From assembly GCF_030867145.1 (NCBI RefSeq), contig NC_134428.1, forward strand, positions 8,184,001-8,248,000: DNA of 64,000 nucleotides, in the 5' to 3' direction. Below the pieces are notes generated by a model. The model did not search any database, had not been told where the DNA came from, and saw only the letters and a program-made list of their open reading frames with translations. This DNA comes from Opisthocomus hoazin. Its lineage: Eukaryota; Chordata; Aves; Opisthocomiformes; Opisthocomidae. Positions 33,501 to 45,500 of the stretch are shown piece by piece; the first letter of the stretch is position 1, and each line of letters starts with the position of its first letter. A program made the position numbers and the translations under genes.

Positions 33501-36500
33501 CTAATAGAGTATAAAAGAATAGGCGTGTAGAATACTTTAAAGCAAAGTGTAAGGCAGGGTAATTGTCTTTGTTTATATAAATATCACATCACAAAACTTT
33601 GTGACCAGTGTCTCTTCTCTTGTGAGGGTGTTGGTACCTAAAGTGCAAGTGTTAAAAGAGGATGAGGCCAGGGAAGAAATCCAAAGAAATCACTCTTCCT
33701 GGTAATTTTATGCTCTATAGTGAGCAGTAATAGAAATCCCCTTCCTGGTAATTGTACGCTCTGTAGCGACCAGCAATAGGAGCGTGAGCTCACATTCCCA
33801 TCAGCATAGTCATGGTGTCACAGCGTGGCTTTCTGAAGCTTGTGGAGGGTGATCTGTAGATTTTTATGGTATTTCACGAAACTAACTCAGATAATGTAAA
33901 TGGTAGTCATTTACATCAGTTTCTAAAGTTCTGTCATTGCATGACATTTGCGAAGATTCAAAATTCGGGCTTTGGGCACACTTTTTTAACTGCTGCAGTA
34001 CGGTCTCCATAACCACTCTTCATTTCCTTCCTGCAGCCGAGCAAAAGATGTAACAATGCCAGCGAAGCTCCCAGGGAATTTTTTCTCCGCAAGATCTCCA
34101 GTCATTGATCTTTTTCGGGGACAGTTAGACTATGCAGATCACCTTCGTCAGGACTCGGATGTCGTGCTGTATTTCTTCTACGCGCCGTGGTGTGGCCAGT
34201 CCATTGCAGCAAGAGAAGAAATAGAACATGTGGCCACCAGACTGTCGGATCAGGTAACTCCGGAGGAGCTACGGATCTTAAACATGGCCTGATGGCTTGG
34301 TAATGTCCAAGCCGATGCTGATTTCTGTCATCTGGTGGGAACCGGTAGGACTGGAGTGCTTACCTTTTAGGGTAACCCAGCCAGTTGTCTTAGTTTTAAT
34401 TTGACATACAGAGTGTTAGAATAAATGGAGAAAACCTGTGATTCCTGCTCAGCTGTCGGTTATTTCTGTTCCTGAATGAGTAACTCTATGAGTTTTCTCC
34501 TTGTAAATTGTTCCCAGCTTTATTCACGTGCTTTCAAACTGAAGTTACGTGGAGCTTGCTTCCCGCTCCAGGATGCTTGGAGACACTGGTAAAGGTGTAA
34601 GATTGGAGCTAGAGCACTGCGTCCTGGCAGCTGGTTAGCTGTGAACACTTCACAGGTACGGCTGTCCTAAACCTCTGCTCGCTGAGCTCCGCTCCACAGG
34701 AAAAGTAATATGGATCATGGCTAAGTTAGTAAATTTGAAGGATTTAGATTAAGAAGGTTAAAAACTAGAAAAAGAGTGACCAAAAGGATTGATGTTGCAA
34801 AATGACAAAAAAAATTATAAATAATAGTATTTAAAAGAAAAAGTCTTGTGTGATGGAATTAAGCAGAGCAGAAATGGAATAGTGAGTTGAAGAGACACTG
34901 AAAATAGCAGATGGAATGGGTTGGAAAAAATACCTTAGATAAAGAAGGTTACGGCAATGTACTTTATTAGCTGTGAATCTTTACCTGCTTTTCAGGTGCT
35001 GTTTGTGGCTGTAAATTGCTGGTGGAACCAGGGGAAATGCAGGAAGCAGAAGCACTTCTTTTATTTTCCTGTGATACACTTATACCATCGGAGGTAAGAT
35101 TTCATACATACGGTTTTTATTGTTGTTTTGGGAAGCAGAGATATCGTATAAAACGTTACATTTGCAAGATGTCATATTTCTGGGTATGGTAAATAGCTGT
35201 AGAGGAGGAGATTCTGGGTGAAGCTCACCTTGTATCCTACTCAGGTGTCATGAAGGGCTGAAGTGTCAGTTAAATGACATGCCGCGCAATTCTTCATCCT
35301 TTGGGAAATTTTCTTTTGCCTGTGCGTCTCCTGGGAGTTCTGCCTCCAATGAAAAGTAAAGAATTCAGATTTATGTATTAATTTCAGTTGTCTGCTTGCT
35401 CCGTAGATGGATTATATCAACTGGTCCCAATTTGTGACAGCAGTAAAGTATGCTATTGAAGTTAGTGGAATTTAAGTGCATATTTGAGTGGTAGTGTGTA
35501 CTGAAGACTTTCTTCTAAATTTGAACTTTACACTCACTTTGTTATGCTCCAGATGTTGAGATACTGCATAAAATTTTATATAATCTTGCTTTTATTTTTT
35601 AGTATTTGTATGTTTTGTTCCCCTCCCCCCTCTCCCCCGCCCCGTGTGTGGAGCAGAAGGTAAGGAAACCCTTTCTGATGCTAGGTCCAAGGTACAGTAG
35701 AGCTGAATGCGGTGTAATTTATCACTTGCATTTTACTTGCGTACCCTAGTCTTGAACTGCAGCCCTCTTCCATTACAGAGGCTGATTTTGTGTGTTTAGG
35801 GGATTTATGTGTTGGGAGGAACAGTCCTGATCTTTGTCAGCTGAACTTGAGGGCACAGATGGCACTGGCATAATTCAAACTGTGATAAAAAAACCCAGCA
35901 ATCCCACTTGGATGTACATTGACTTAAGCTTATTGGATCTTGAAATTACGACACGTTAGATGAATACACCTGGGTATTGCCAGTAACCTTGAACAGAGTG
36001 GCAACAAGAGGAGATGTAAATTCGTATTGATACTTCATAAAAACCCCGAAGGGCAATGCGCCCCTCGTGCCTGAGATACGGAACCTCAGACGTTGTGTGC
36101 TGGGCATGTCACATGTTGAAGCAGTGCACGTTGCTGTGAAGACAAAAGTTCGCAATAAAGCAGGGTAGGACGTAGAATAATCTGGTGGGCTGTAGAAGAC
36201 CACTTCAAAGCATCTAGATATAGGTATTTTGATATTTTCCAAAGTATCTGTATGTATGAACTATATTAAAAAACGCATCACATTAAATTCTTTGGTGGGA
36301 ATGGATTGATTCCTCATCCTTTTCGTGTTTGATTTCATTTTGGACTGTGATGCTTTGTCAAACGTAATGATAATCAATCAGATGCAGGATTTCAGGGGGG
36401 TGAAGGAGAAACTCTGGAAATCGTAGGCACAAGGCCCGGTCCACCACCTTCCGTTTTAGCACTGCCGAGAGTGGTGTGAGCTGTTTTATCCGATGGCTGG

Positions 36501-39500
36501 GGACAAGCTGTAGGCTCTCTCTTCGTCAGCAGTGTGACTGGAATCGTCCCTGCTGTACAGAGCGCTGCTTGTGACAGTCTGTGTAAAAATGCTGCACCTT
36601 TTCGGATTGATCCTTTGTGAACTAACTTCCTAAAGATTTTAAAAAATCAATGGAAAATAGCGGCACTTTTTTTTGTTGAGTCGCATGTATTTGCTTCGGA
36701 CAAAGCAGAAAGACACGTATGGGATCGTGTAATTTGCACATGCATTTTACCAACTTCTTTAATGGGACTCAGAGGAGGCCTCCATCCCTTCGTCCCCACC
36801 AACACGCTGCCCCTGCCCATGGACACGGCGCCGGAGTCGCGGCAGCTTCTGTGCTGTGCTTTGAGATGGGTGACACAGCTCCTCAATGAGCTCCAGAAGC
36901 CACTGTTCATTAGCGCAGAGGGCGATTCCCTAGAGGCTGAGCATGCTGTCGATGTAACTCCTATCTCTGCCACCCCCAGGAGGGACTCTCTCTATTGTTA
37001 ATTTAAGTCTTAATGTTTTATTATTTTTTTTGGTACTAGTTTTGGACCAATTGAATACAAAGGCCCTATGAGTGCTGTTTATATTGAAAAGTTTGTTCGC
37101 CGGGTGATGACACCACTACTCTACATCTCGTCTCGATCAAAATTACTAGATTTCCTCTCAAATTATGAGGTACTTGTCTCTCTTCTCTAGCTTTACCACT
37201 GTGGTTCAGAAAGAGTTTTAACTTGTTTCACGATTAAATTTGATCTGCTCCAAAGTGTTAGTTAATTTCCAGGATCCTGAAATCAGCACCCTGTAAATTT
37301 GTTAAGATCACAAAAATAGGAAATGACAAATTCATAATGCTGGTTCCCTGTATAGTGACTATTACCATTTAGTAATGTTCCTAATTTGCAGTACTTTAGT
37401 ACGTAGAGACAACAATCAAAAGTTGTTACCTTGCCCAAAAGTTACGTGTGAAGAAGAAAGAAGGGAGAAATCTTTTCAAAAAAATCTTGCGGTCTGAGTT
37501 GGGAAAGCATTTGAGAAATATATAATCATTGCTTGGATTTTTAAAGGGGTGTTAAACCTTCCTAAGAAGATAAGTCTGTTAAGTAAAAACAAATGGGAAA
37601 TCGGTGAAAATAACGGCTCCTAACCACTTGGTATGCTGTAACTTCAGGAGCTGAATCCACTGGTACATTGTGTCTTCTTAATTTTCAGTCTGTTGTGTTC
37701 AGAGGTTGGTAGCAATAGTACTGATTTATAACGTCCGACTAGGCAAAATGTGCTTACAACAGAACCATTCGTAATCCCTTTGCAGCTGTTCGTTCCTGTA
37801 GTGCACAGTGCAGGAATACCATAATCTCACTACGTGCCGAGCTGTTAGAGCAGAGCGGAAGACCTGACCAACATGTGGATACTGTCGTAGCGGCCAGAAC
37901 ACGCGGCGAGGGGCCTTGCGGTGTTGGAGAGCGGGGTGGCGTTCCCGTGGGATGGGTGCATGTTCTGGTGGTGGTCTTGCTGCGGGGAGGAGCACGCGCT
38001 GGGCTGTTGGGAAGGAGGTGCCGCGGCGTGGGGGGACGCGTGGTGGTAGTTGCTGTGGGTCGGGATGTGCTGTTCTTGCTCCAGTTTATCCCTGTTTTGG
38101 TTTTGGCTGCCGCCGGCAACAAAAGCGCCACGCGGCCGCCCTTCCCCCCGCCGGCGTGCGGAGGAGAATGGAAAGAAAGAGGCAGAAACTGGTGGGTCGG
38201 GATAAGGGCAGTTTAACAGAACAGCAAACAGAGGGAACAGGAACAACAACGATACAGATAAGGAGAAAACACGACAGAAACAGACCCGCTCTCTCTCGGA
38301 CCGCACCGGCGCCGCACGCTCCCGAGCCGCGAGTGAGTTCCCGCCACGCCACCCACCCCACCGGAACCCCACGTGACGTCACATGGTATGGAATACCCGG
38401 CTCTGTTTGGCCAGGTGGGGTCAGCCCCCACCCCCTGGCTGCGCCCCTTCCTGGAGTCCGGTGAAAATTAACCCTGTCCTGGCCAAACCCAGGACATTAT
38501 CCACCCCTTATTCCATACCATCTACGTCATGCCCAGGTCCCCCATTGTCCAGTTGATCACCACCACTTTTCCTGTCTCCAGATATCATTCCCTTAGTCTA
38601 TGGATCATCACTCTGAAGTGTCCGTTGAGTTCATTTAATCCATGACTTCAGGCTCCATCTGTCGTTATGGTCTTCCGTGGCAGGAGAGGTGATGTGTGGT
38701 GATGGGCGGTCACTTGCTGCATCCGGAGCTCACGGCTGATGTATCTGGTGCGGCCCGTGCCCACAGTCTGCAGGAGATGTTGATCCTGATGAAGTTGTTG
38801 GATGCCAGTTTTTGAAAACCAGGTCCAGTTCCATCATCGCTGTGCTCTGCTAGGGTTCATCAAAAAAGTCCATCCTTCTTTAATCTGGATGATTCTTACT
38901 ATGCTACTACTGGTACTAAATATAACAATTGTAACAGTGATAACAGACAGTGACAGGGTTATTTAACAATTAACTTTATACAATTTATTTATGGACTATT
39001 CTCGCCCAAAATCAAATCCCCATGAGGTACACATCGGACTTCCCCATCCTTCCGCGTTACCCACCAGGTACACCCAGGTCCTTGAGCAAAAGCAATCCCG
39101 CGGACGGGCTTGCCTTTGCCCAAGGCAGGACTGACCCAAACCATCTTCCCTAACATGTTCCGCATGTGCACTACAGGGACTTTATCCCATTCTACGGGGC
39201 GCTGAGTTTTTGACTGGGCAGGACCAGCCCGGTTGGTGGATCCCCTGGTGTTAACCAGCCAGGTGGCCTTTGCTAAATGAGTATCCCAGTTTTTGAAAGT
39301 CCCACCCCCCATTGCCCTCAAAGTGGTTTTTAGCAGCCCATTGTAACGTTCGATCTTTCCCGAGGCTGGTGCATGGTAGGGGATGTGATACACCCACTCG
39401 ATACCGTGTTCTTTGGCCCAGGTGTCTATGAGGCTGTTGCGAAAATGAGTCCCGTTGTCCGACTCAATTCTTTCAGGAGTGCCATGTCGCCACAGGACTT

Positions 39501-42500
39501 GTTTTTCCAGGCCCAGGATGGTATTCCGGGCGGTGGCATGGGGCACAGGGTAGGTTTCCAGCCATCCGGTGGTGGCCTCCACCATTGTGAGCACATAGCG
39601 CTTGCCTTGGCGGGTTTGTGGCAGTGTGATGTAGTCAATCTGCCAAGCCTCCCCATATTTATATTTTAGCCATCGTCCTCCAGACCACTGAGGCTTTACC
39701 CGCTTGGCTTGCTTGATTGCAGCGCATGTCTCACATTCATGGATAACCTGTGCAATAGTGTCCATGGTCAAGTCCACCCCTCGGTCACGAGCCCATCGGT
39801 ATGTTGCGTCTCTTCCTTGGTGGCCCGAGGTGTCATGGGCCCACCGAGCTATAAAGAGTTCACCCTTATGTTGCCAGTCCAGATCCACCTGAGCCACTTC
39901 AATCTTAGCAGCCTGATCTACCTGGTGGTTGTTTTGATGTTCTTCAGTGGCCCGGCTCTTAGGGACGTGGGCGTCCACGTGACGGACTTTTACAACCAAC
40001 TGCTCCAGCCGGGCAGCGATATCTTGCCACAATGGGGCAGCCCAGATAGGTTTGCCTCTGCGCTGCCAGTTGTTCTTCTTCCATTGCTGCAGTCACCCCC
40101 ACAAGGCATTGGCCACCATCCAAGAGTCGGTGTAATGATAGAGCACTGGCCACTTCTCTCGACTGGCAATGTCTAAAGCCAGCTGGATGGCTTTCACCTC
40201 GGCAAACTGACTGGACTCACCTTCTCCCTCGGCCGTTTCCGCGACTTGTCGTGTAGGGCTCCATACAGCAGCCTTCCACCTCCGCTGCTTCCCCACAATG
40301 CGACAGGACCCATCCGTGAACAGGGCATACTGTTTCTCATCTTCTGGCAGCTGGTTATACAGTGGGGCCTCTTCAGCACGTGTCACCTCCTCCTCTGGCG
40401 ATGCTCCAAAATCTTTGCCTTCTGGCCAGTCCATGATGACCTCCAGAATTCCTGGGCGACTGGGGTTTCCCATTCGGGCGTGCTGGGTGATCAGCGCGAC
40501 CCACTTAGTCCACATAGCATCGGTGGCATGATGCGTAGAGGGGACCCTCTCTTTGAACATCCAGCCCAGGACCGGCAATCGTGGTGCTAGGAGGAGCTGT
40601 GCTTCAGTGCCCACCACTTCTGAAGCAGCTCGAACGCCTTCGTATGCTGCCAGAATCTCTTTTTCAGTGGGAGTATAGCGGGCCTCGGATCCTTTGTATC
40701 CCCGGCTCCAAAACCCCAGGGGTCGACCTCGAGTCTCCCCTGGTGCTTTCTGCCAGAGACTCCAGGTTGGGCCATTCTCCCCGGCTGCGGTGTAGAGCAC
40801 GTTTTTAACATCTTGCCCTGACTGGACTGGACCAAGGGCTACGGCATGAACTATCTCCCGTTTAATTTGTTCAAATGCCTGTCGTTGCTCAGGGCCCCAT
40901 TCAAAATCATTCTTCTTCTGGGTCACATGGTACAGAGGACTCACAATTTGGCTGTAATTTGGGATGTGCATCCTCCAAAAACCCACAACACCCAGGAAGG
41001 TCTGTGCTTCCTTTTTGCTGGTTGGTGGGGACATAGCTGCTATTTTGTTGATGACATCCATTGGGATTTGACGGCGCCCATCCTGCCATTTTATTCCCAA
41101 AAACTGGACTCTTGCGCAGGTCCCTTGACTTTACTTCGCTTAATGGCGAAACCGGCTTTCAGAAGGATCTGAACTTTTCTCCCCTTTCTCAAAAACTTCC
41201 TCCGCTGTGTCACCCCATGCAATGATGTCATCGATGTACTGCAGATGTTCTGGGGCTTCACCCTTTTCCAGTGCAGCCTGGATTAGTCCATGGCAAATGG
41301 TGGGACTGTGTTTCCACCCCTGGGGCAGTCGATTCCAGGTGTACTGGATGCCCCTCCAGGTGAAAGCAAACTGTGGCCTGCACTCTGCTGCCAAAGGGAT
41401 GGAGAAGAATGCATTAGCGATGTCAATTGTAGCGTACCACTTGGCTGCCTTTGACTCCAGCTGATATTGAAGTTCTAGCATGTCTGGCACGGCAGCACTC
41501 AGCGGTGGTGTGGACTTCATTCAGGCCACGGTAGTCTATTGTCAGTCTCCACTCTCCAGTAGATTTTCTCACTGGCCATATGGGACTATTAAAGTGTGAG
41601 CGAGTTTTGGTGATCACTCCTTGACTCTCCAGCTGGCGGATCAGCTGATGAATGGGGAGAAGGGAGTCTCGGTTGGTACGATACTGTCGCCAGTGCACCG
41701 TTGTGGTCGCGATGGGTACCTGTTGTTCTTCAACCCTCAGCAACCCCACAACAGAAGGATCCTCCGAGAGACCGGGCAAAATGGACAGCTGTTTAATTTC
41801 TTCCGTCTCCACAGCAGCTATGCCAAAAGCCCACCGATACCCCCTTGGGTCCTTGAAATAGCCTCTCCTAAGATAGTCTATCCCAAGGACGCACGGAGCC
41901 TCGGGGCCAGTTACAATGGGGTGCTTCTGCCAGTCCTGCCCAGTGAGGCTCACTTCAGCCTCCAGTACACTCAGCTCTTGGGACCCCCCTGTCACTCCAG
42001 AAATGCAAATGGACTCTGACCCTTTGAACTCTGATGGCATTAAAGTACACTGTGCACCAGTGTCCACTAGAGCTTTATACTCTTGTGGATCTGACGTGCC
42101 AGGCCACCGAATCCACACCGTCCAATAAACACGGTTGTCCCTTTCCTCCACCTGGCTGGAGGCAGGGCCCCTCTAATCCTCGTCAGAGAATTTGCTGCTC
42201 ACCTGCTGTAAAAATGACTCCAGAGGATCGGAATCAAAATCAAACTGTCTACCTGGTCTGGAGCGCTGGCTGCTGGAAACTGGAGCGGCACTTTTCCTAA
42301 CAGAATCCCCTTTTGTGATTGTTTTACCTCGCAACTCACGTACTCGTGCCTCTAGACTTGAGGTGGGTTTTCCATCCCACTTCCTCATGTCCTCTCCGTG
42401 GTCACGCAGGTAAAACCACAGGGTGCCCCGTGGTGTGTAGCCTCTGTATTCCCTCTCCTGAGCAGGGAAACGCTTGCCCCTAATAGCTGAGACACTGGCC

Positions 42501-45500
42501 CGTACAGGTGGGGAGTAGGACCTACTCTCTTTCATTTGTCGGACCTCCTGGGCCAGTTTCTCCACAGCTGAGACAAGGGAGGAAGAGAGACTTTCCTCAT
42601 ATTGTCGGAGTCTGACAGCCACCTCATCCACTGTTGGTGCGTCTTTACCTTTCCAGTTTACAACTGCCAGTGAGTTGGCATGCGAGGAGGGTGCGCTCCG
42701 CACAAACTTCCTCCACATGGATTGTGAGCACTGGAGTTCATCTGGGTCTGTGGGTACCTGCTCATCGTCTGTGTCACAGTAAACCAGCTCCCACACAGCT
42801 AATTCCCTCAAGTACTGAATACCCTTTTCCATATTGGTCCACTTGCCAGGATAGCATACAAAATCGTCACTGAAGGGGTACCTCTCCCTCACGCCTGACA
42901 GAAGTCTCCTCCAGAGGCTGAGGATTTGTTCCTTTTTCCCAATGGCCTTGTCAATGCCCCCATCCCTGGCCAGGGATCCCAGCTGCTTGGCTTCCTTGCC
43001 CTCTAATTCCAAGCTGCTGGCCCCGTTATCCCAGCACCGCAGCAGCCAGGTGGCATTGTGCTCGCCAGGGTGGCGGCTGAAATCTTTCCGCATGTCTCGC
43101 AGCTCGCCCAGGGACAGGGACCGGGTGATGATCTCTGTCTCTATCTCCCGCGATGACCCTGGCTCATCGTCATCCCTCCCGGAGCGATCTGCTCTCTTTG
43201 CGTCTTTCTTTAGTTTTACGGGGGCGACTGCTACCTGCACAGGTTGGTCATTGGGCTCAGTCACTGTGCCTGCAGCTGGAGCTGGGGCTGGAGCAGCTGC
43301 TGTGCCCGCCGGGGAAACCGAGGCAGACCCTGCAGCTGTGGCAGCGGTAGTGCCAGTCGGGGGGGCTGTGACTGCCTGCTGGGCTGGAGGGGCTGCAGGG
43401 CCGGCTGGGGGGGCAGCGCCAGTTGCAGTGCCTGCCGCTTCGTTTCCCCCCCCCTTTCCCCCTTAAGGCACTGAACAGTGTTGAACAGGGCTCGGTAGGC
43501 GTGGGCCAGACCCCAGCATGTTGCGGTGATCTGTGTCTCTCTGGAGTTCCCAGGGTGGCAGCACACTTTTTGCAGATACTTTACTAGTTTGTCCGGATCC
43601 TGTACTTCCTCAGGGGTGAGTTTAAAAAACACCGGAGGTGCCCACTGCCCTAGGTACTTGCCCATGCTGTCCCACACACCCAGCCACTCACAGCTATCCG
43701 GCCCCGGGGCAGGTCTCTGCACGATGTTCTTAACGACTTGCTTAACCCTAAACAAGACCCAAAAACCGTTCAGGAGGCAGAACAAAAGGAGAGTGCTGCC
43801 CTGAGCATCCCACGGGTACTAGAAATTCTCAAAAGCCGTTAGGACTGGCCTGAAGGAGAGAGGGGGGGCGAAAGAGTGGGGGAAGGTATCCCCTTCGGTT
43901 TTCCCCGCAGACTGGGTTTGATTATTCACAAATTCTAAGACATAGGATCCGAGGTACAGAAATGACCGCAGAGCCGCATGCAAACACAAGCCTAATTTCA
44001 CGCACAGTGATGCTATCATGTCATAAGTCGATATCGTACAGTACAGTAAAATCATAATCCTGATCGTTTTCCCCGTGACGATGGATAGCACCACAGGAAA
44101 CAAGTACAGCAAGTACGGATTCAAAAACCACAGCCATCTGATGAAAGACAGAAACATTTTTACCGGCGACTATTTTAACACAGAAAAATGCGTATAACAA
44201 AATTTAACAAAATGTAAGAAAGCAGTTTTAACACCCGCTGCTCAGCCCTGTCGTTATCCCCGCCCCACGTTTGGGCACCAATTTTAATGTTTTGGTTTCG
44301 GCTGCCACCGGCAACAAAAGCGCCACGCGGCCGCCCCTCCCCCCGCTGGCGTGCAGAGGGAAATGAAAAGAAAGAGGCAGAAACTGGTGGGTCGGGATAA
44401 GGGCAGTTTAACAGAACAGCAAACAGAGGGAACGGGAACAACAACGATACAGATAAGGAGAAAACACGACAAAAACAGACCCGCTCTCTCGGACCGCACC
44501 GGCGCCGCACGCTCCCGAGCCGCAAGTGAGTTCCCGCCGCGCCGCCCGCCCCACCGGAACCCCGCATGACGGCACATAGTATGGAATACCCGGCTCTGTT
44601 TGGCCAGGTGGGGTCAGCCCCCACCCCCCCGGCTGTGCCCCTTCCTGGAGTCTGGTGAAAATTAACCCTGTCCTGGCCAAACCCAGGACAATCCCGCAGG
44701 AGCTACTCGTGGGGTCTGTTTCCCAGCGGTTTAAGCGGGGACGGTGAGTCCGGAGTAGGGAGTTGTGTCTCTCGCTCCGACGCTGATACTTTCTTTGATG
44801 GCAAACAGTTGTGTTGTCCTTTCGCTGCTTTGGTTCTGCCATTCTAAAACTTGTATTTTTTTACCTCCTGTAGAGATCTGAAAACAGCTGTGCTTGGGTT
44901 TTGGCCTGTGTTATGTGAATTATTTCTCAGTAGTCTGCAAAAGGTAACTAATAAGCACAGTGTCATTAAGCTTAAATTTGCTTTACAGTAGGAGGTGCAC
45001 TTCCACTGGAAAAAGATGAAAAGAAAATTTATGGGGGAGATAGAAAATATTTTTTTTAAGTACTGCTTAGCAATTGAACGGGTATTTTTGTTTCTGTGTC
45101 CCAACTTCCCCGCTTCCTGTGCTTCACCTTCAGATGCCCAGTCTCTGTCGAGTGTTTGATGGTTCCTTTTTCTGGAATGGATGAGACGAGAGCCTGGTCT
45201 GTCATGCTGCCTGCGGTCACTGAAGGCTGAGGTTATTTCCCAGGCCGTGGCCCAGGTACTCAGTCTCTCGTCTCTGTAAAGCCAAGCAAGAGGGTGAGAA
45301 GGGAATGTAAACACAACAGCCAGCTCGTGTAGCGAGATCCACATGGGGAGCTGGGCGCTGGCGAGGGCGAGTCCCCGTGAGAGCGGTAAAACAAGCAAAT
45401 GCCGGGTGGTCAGGAGCCAGGATGCAGAGAGGACCTACGAAACAGAGAGTTGTATGCGGAGGGGGATGGAGGGGGAAACAGAGGCACAAAGGGAAAGTTA

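Larger units (their letters stand above)
30093..34036 (+). other. TXNDC11: TXNDC11 intron 1
   Basis: A 3.9-kb intron. It begins in the CpG island and holds a CR1 fragment (31393-31944), an isolated GC/CpG-rich patch (about 32380-32590) and a 46-bp duplication (33695-33786). Otherwise it is unremarkable unique sequence. Confidence 0.7.
38093..44690 (-). mobile_element. full-length ERVL-like endogenous retrovirus
   Basis: A 6598-bp provirus lies antisense to TXNDC11. Order from its 5' end: LTR (44690-44288), Lys-like primer binding site (44280-44263), gag frames (44157-42173), protease and RT (42151 to about 40340), RNase H, integrase (to 38989), a 490-bp non-coding tail, and a 3' LTR (38496-38093). 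It is flanked by a perfect 5-bp duplication. The integrase, the RT style and the TGTCCTGG LTR start point to an avian ERVL-like lineage. There is no env or dUTPase. The LTRs differ at about 21 positions plus two indels by eye (about 5 percent), so the insertion is not recent. Several stops and frame changes make it non-functional as it stands. Confidence 0.92.

Noticed and set aside
38374-38381. CRE near a GC-rich patch as a host gene promoter
   Set aside because: It lies within the 3' LTR, so it is treated as a retroviral element and not as a host promoter.
42942-43466. + strand open frame of 174 codons inside the provirus
   Set aside because: It is antisense to gag, and its Ala-rich composition is the complement of the gag linker.
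44408-44842. 144-codon minus-strand frame starting at ATG 44842
   Set aside because: Its 3' two thirds are retroviral LTR read in an arbitrary frame. It is a chimera made by the insertion and not a gene in its present form.
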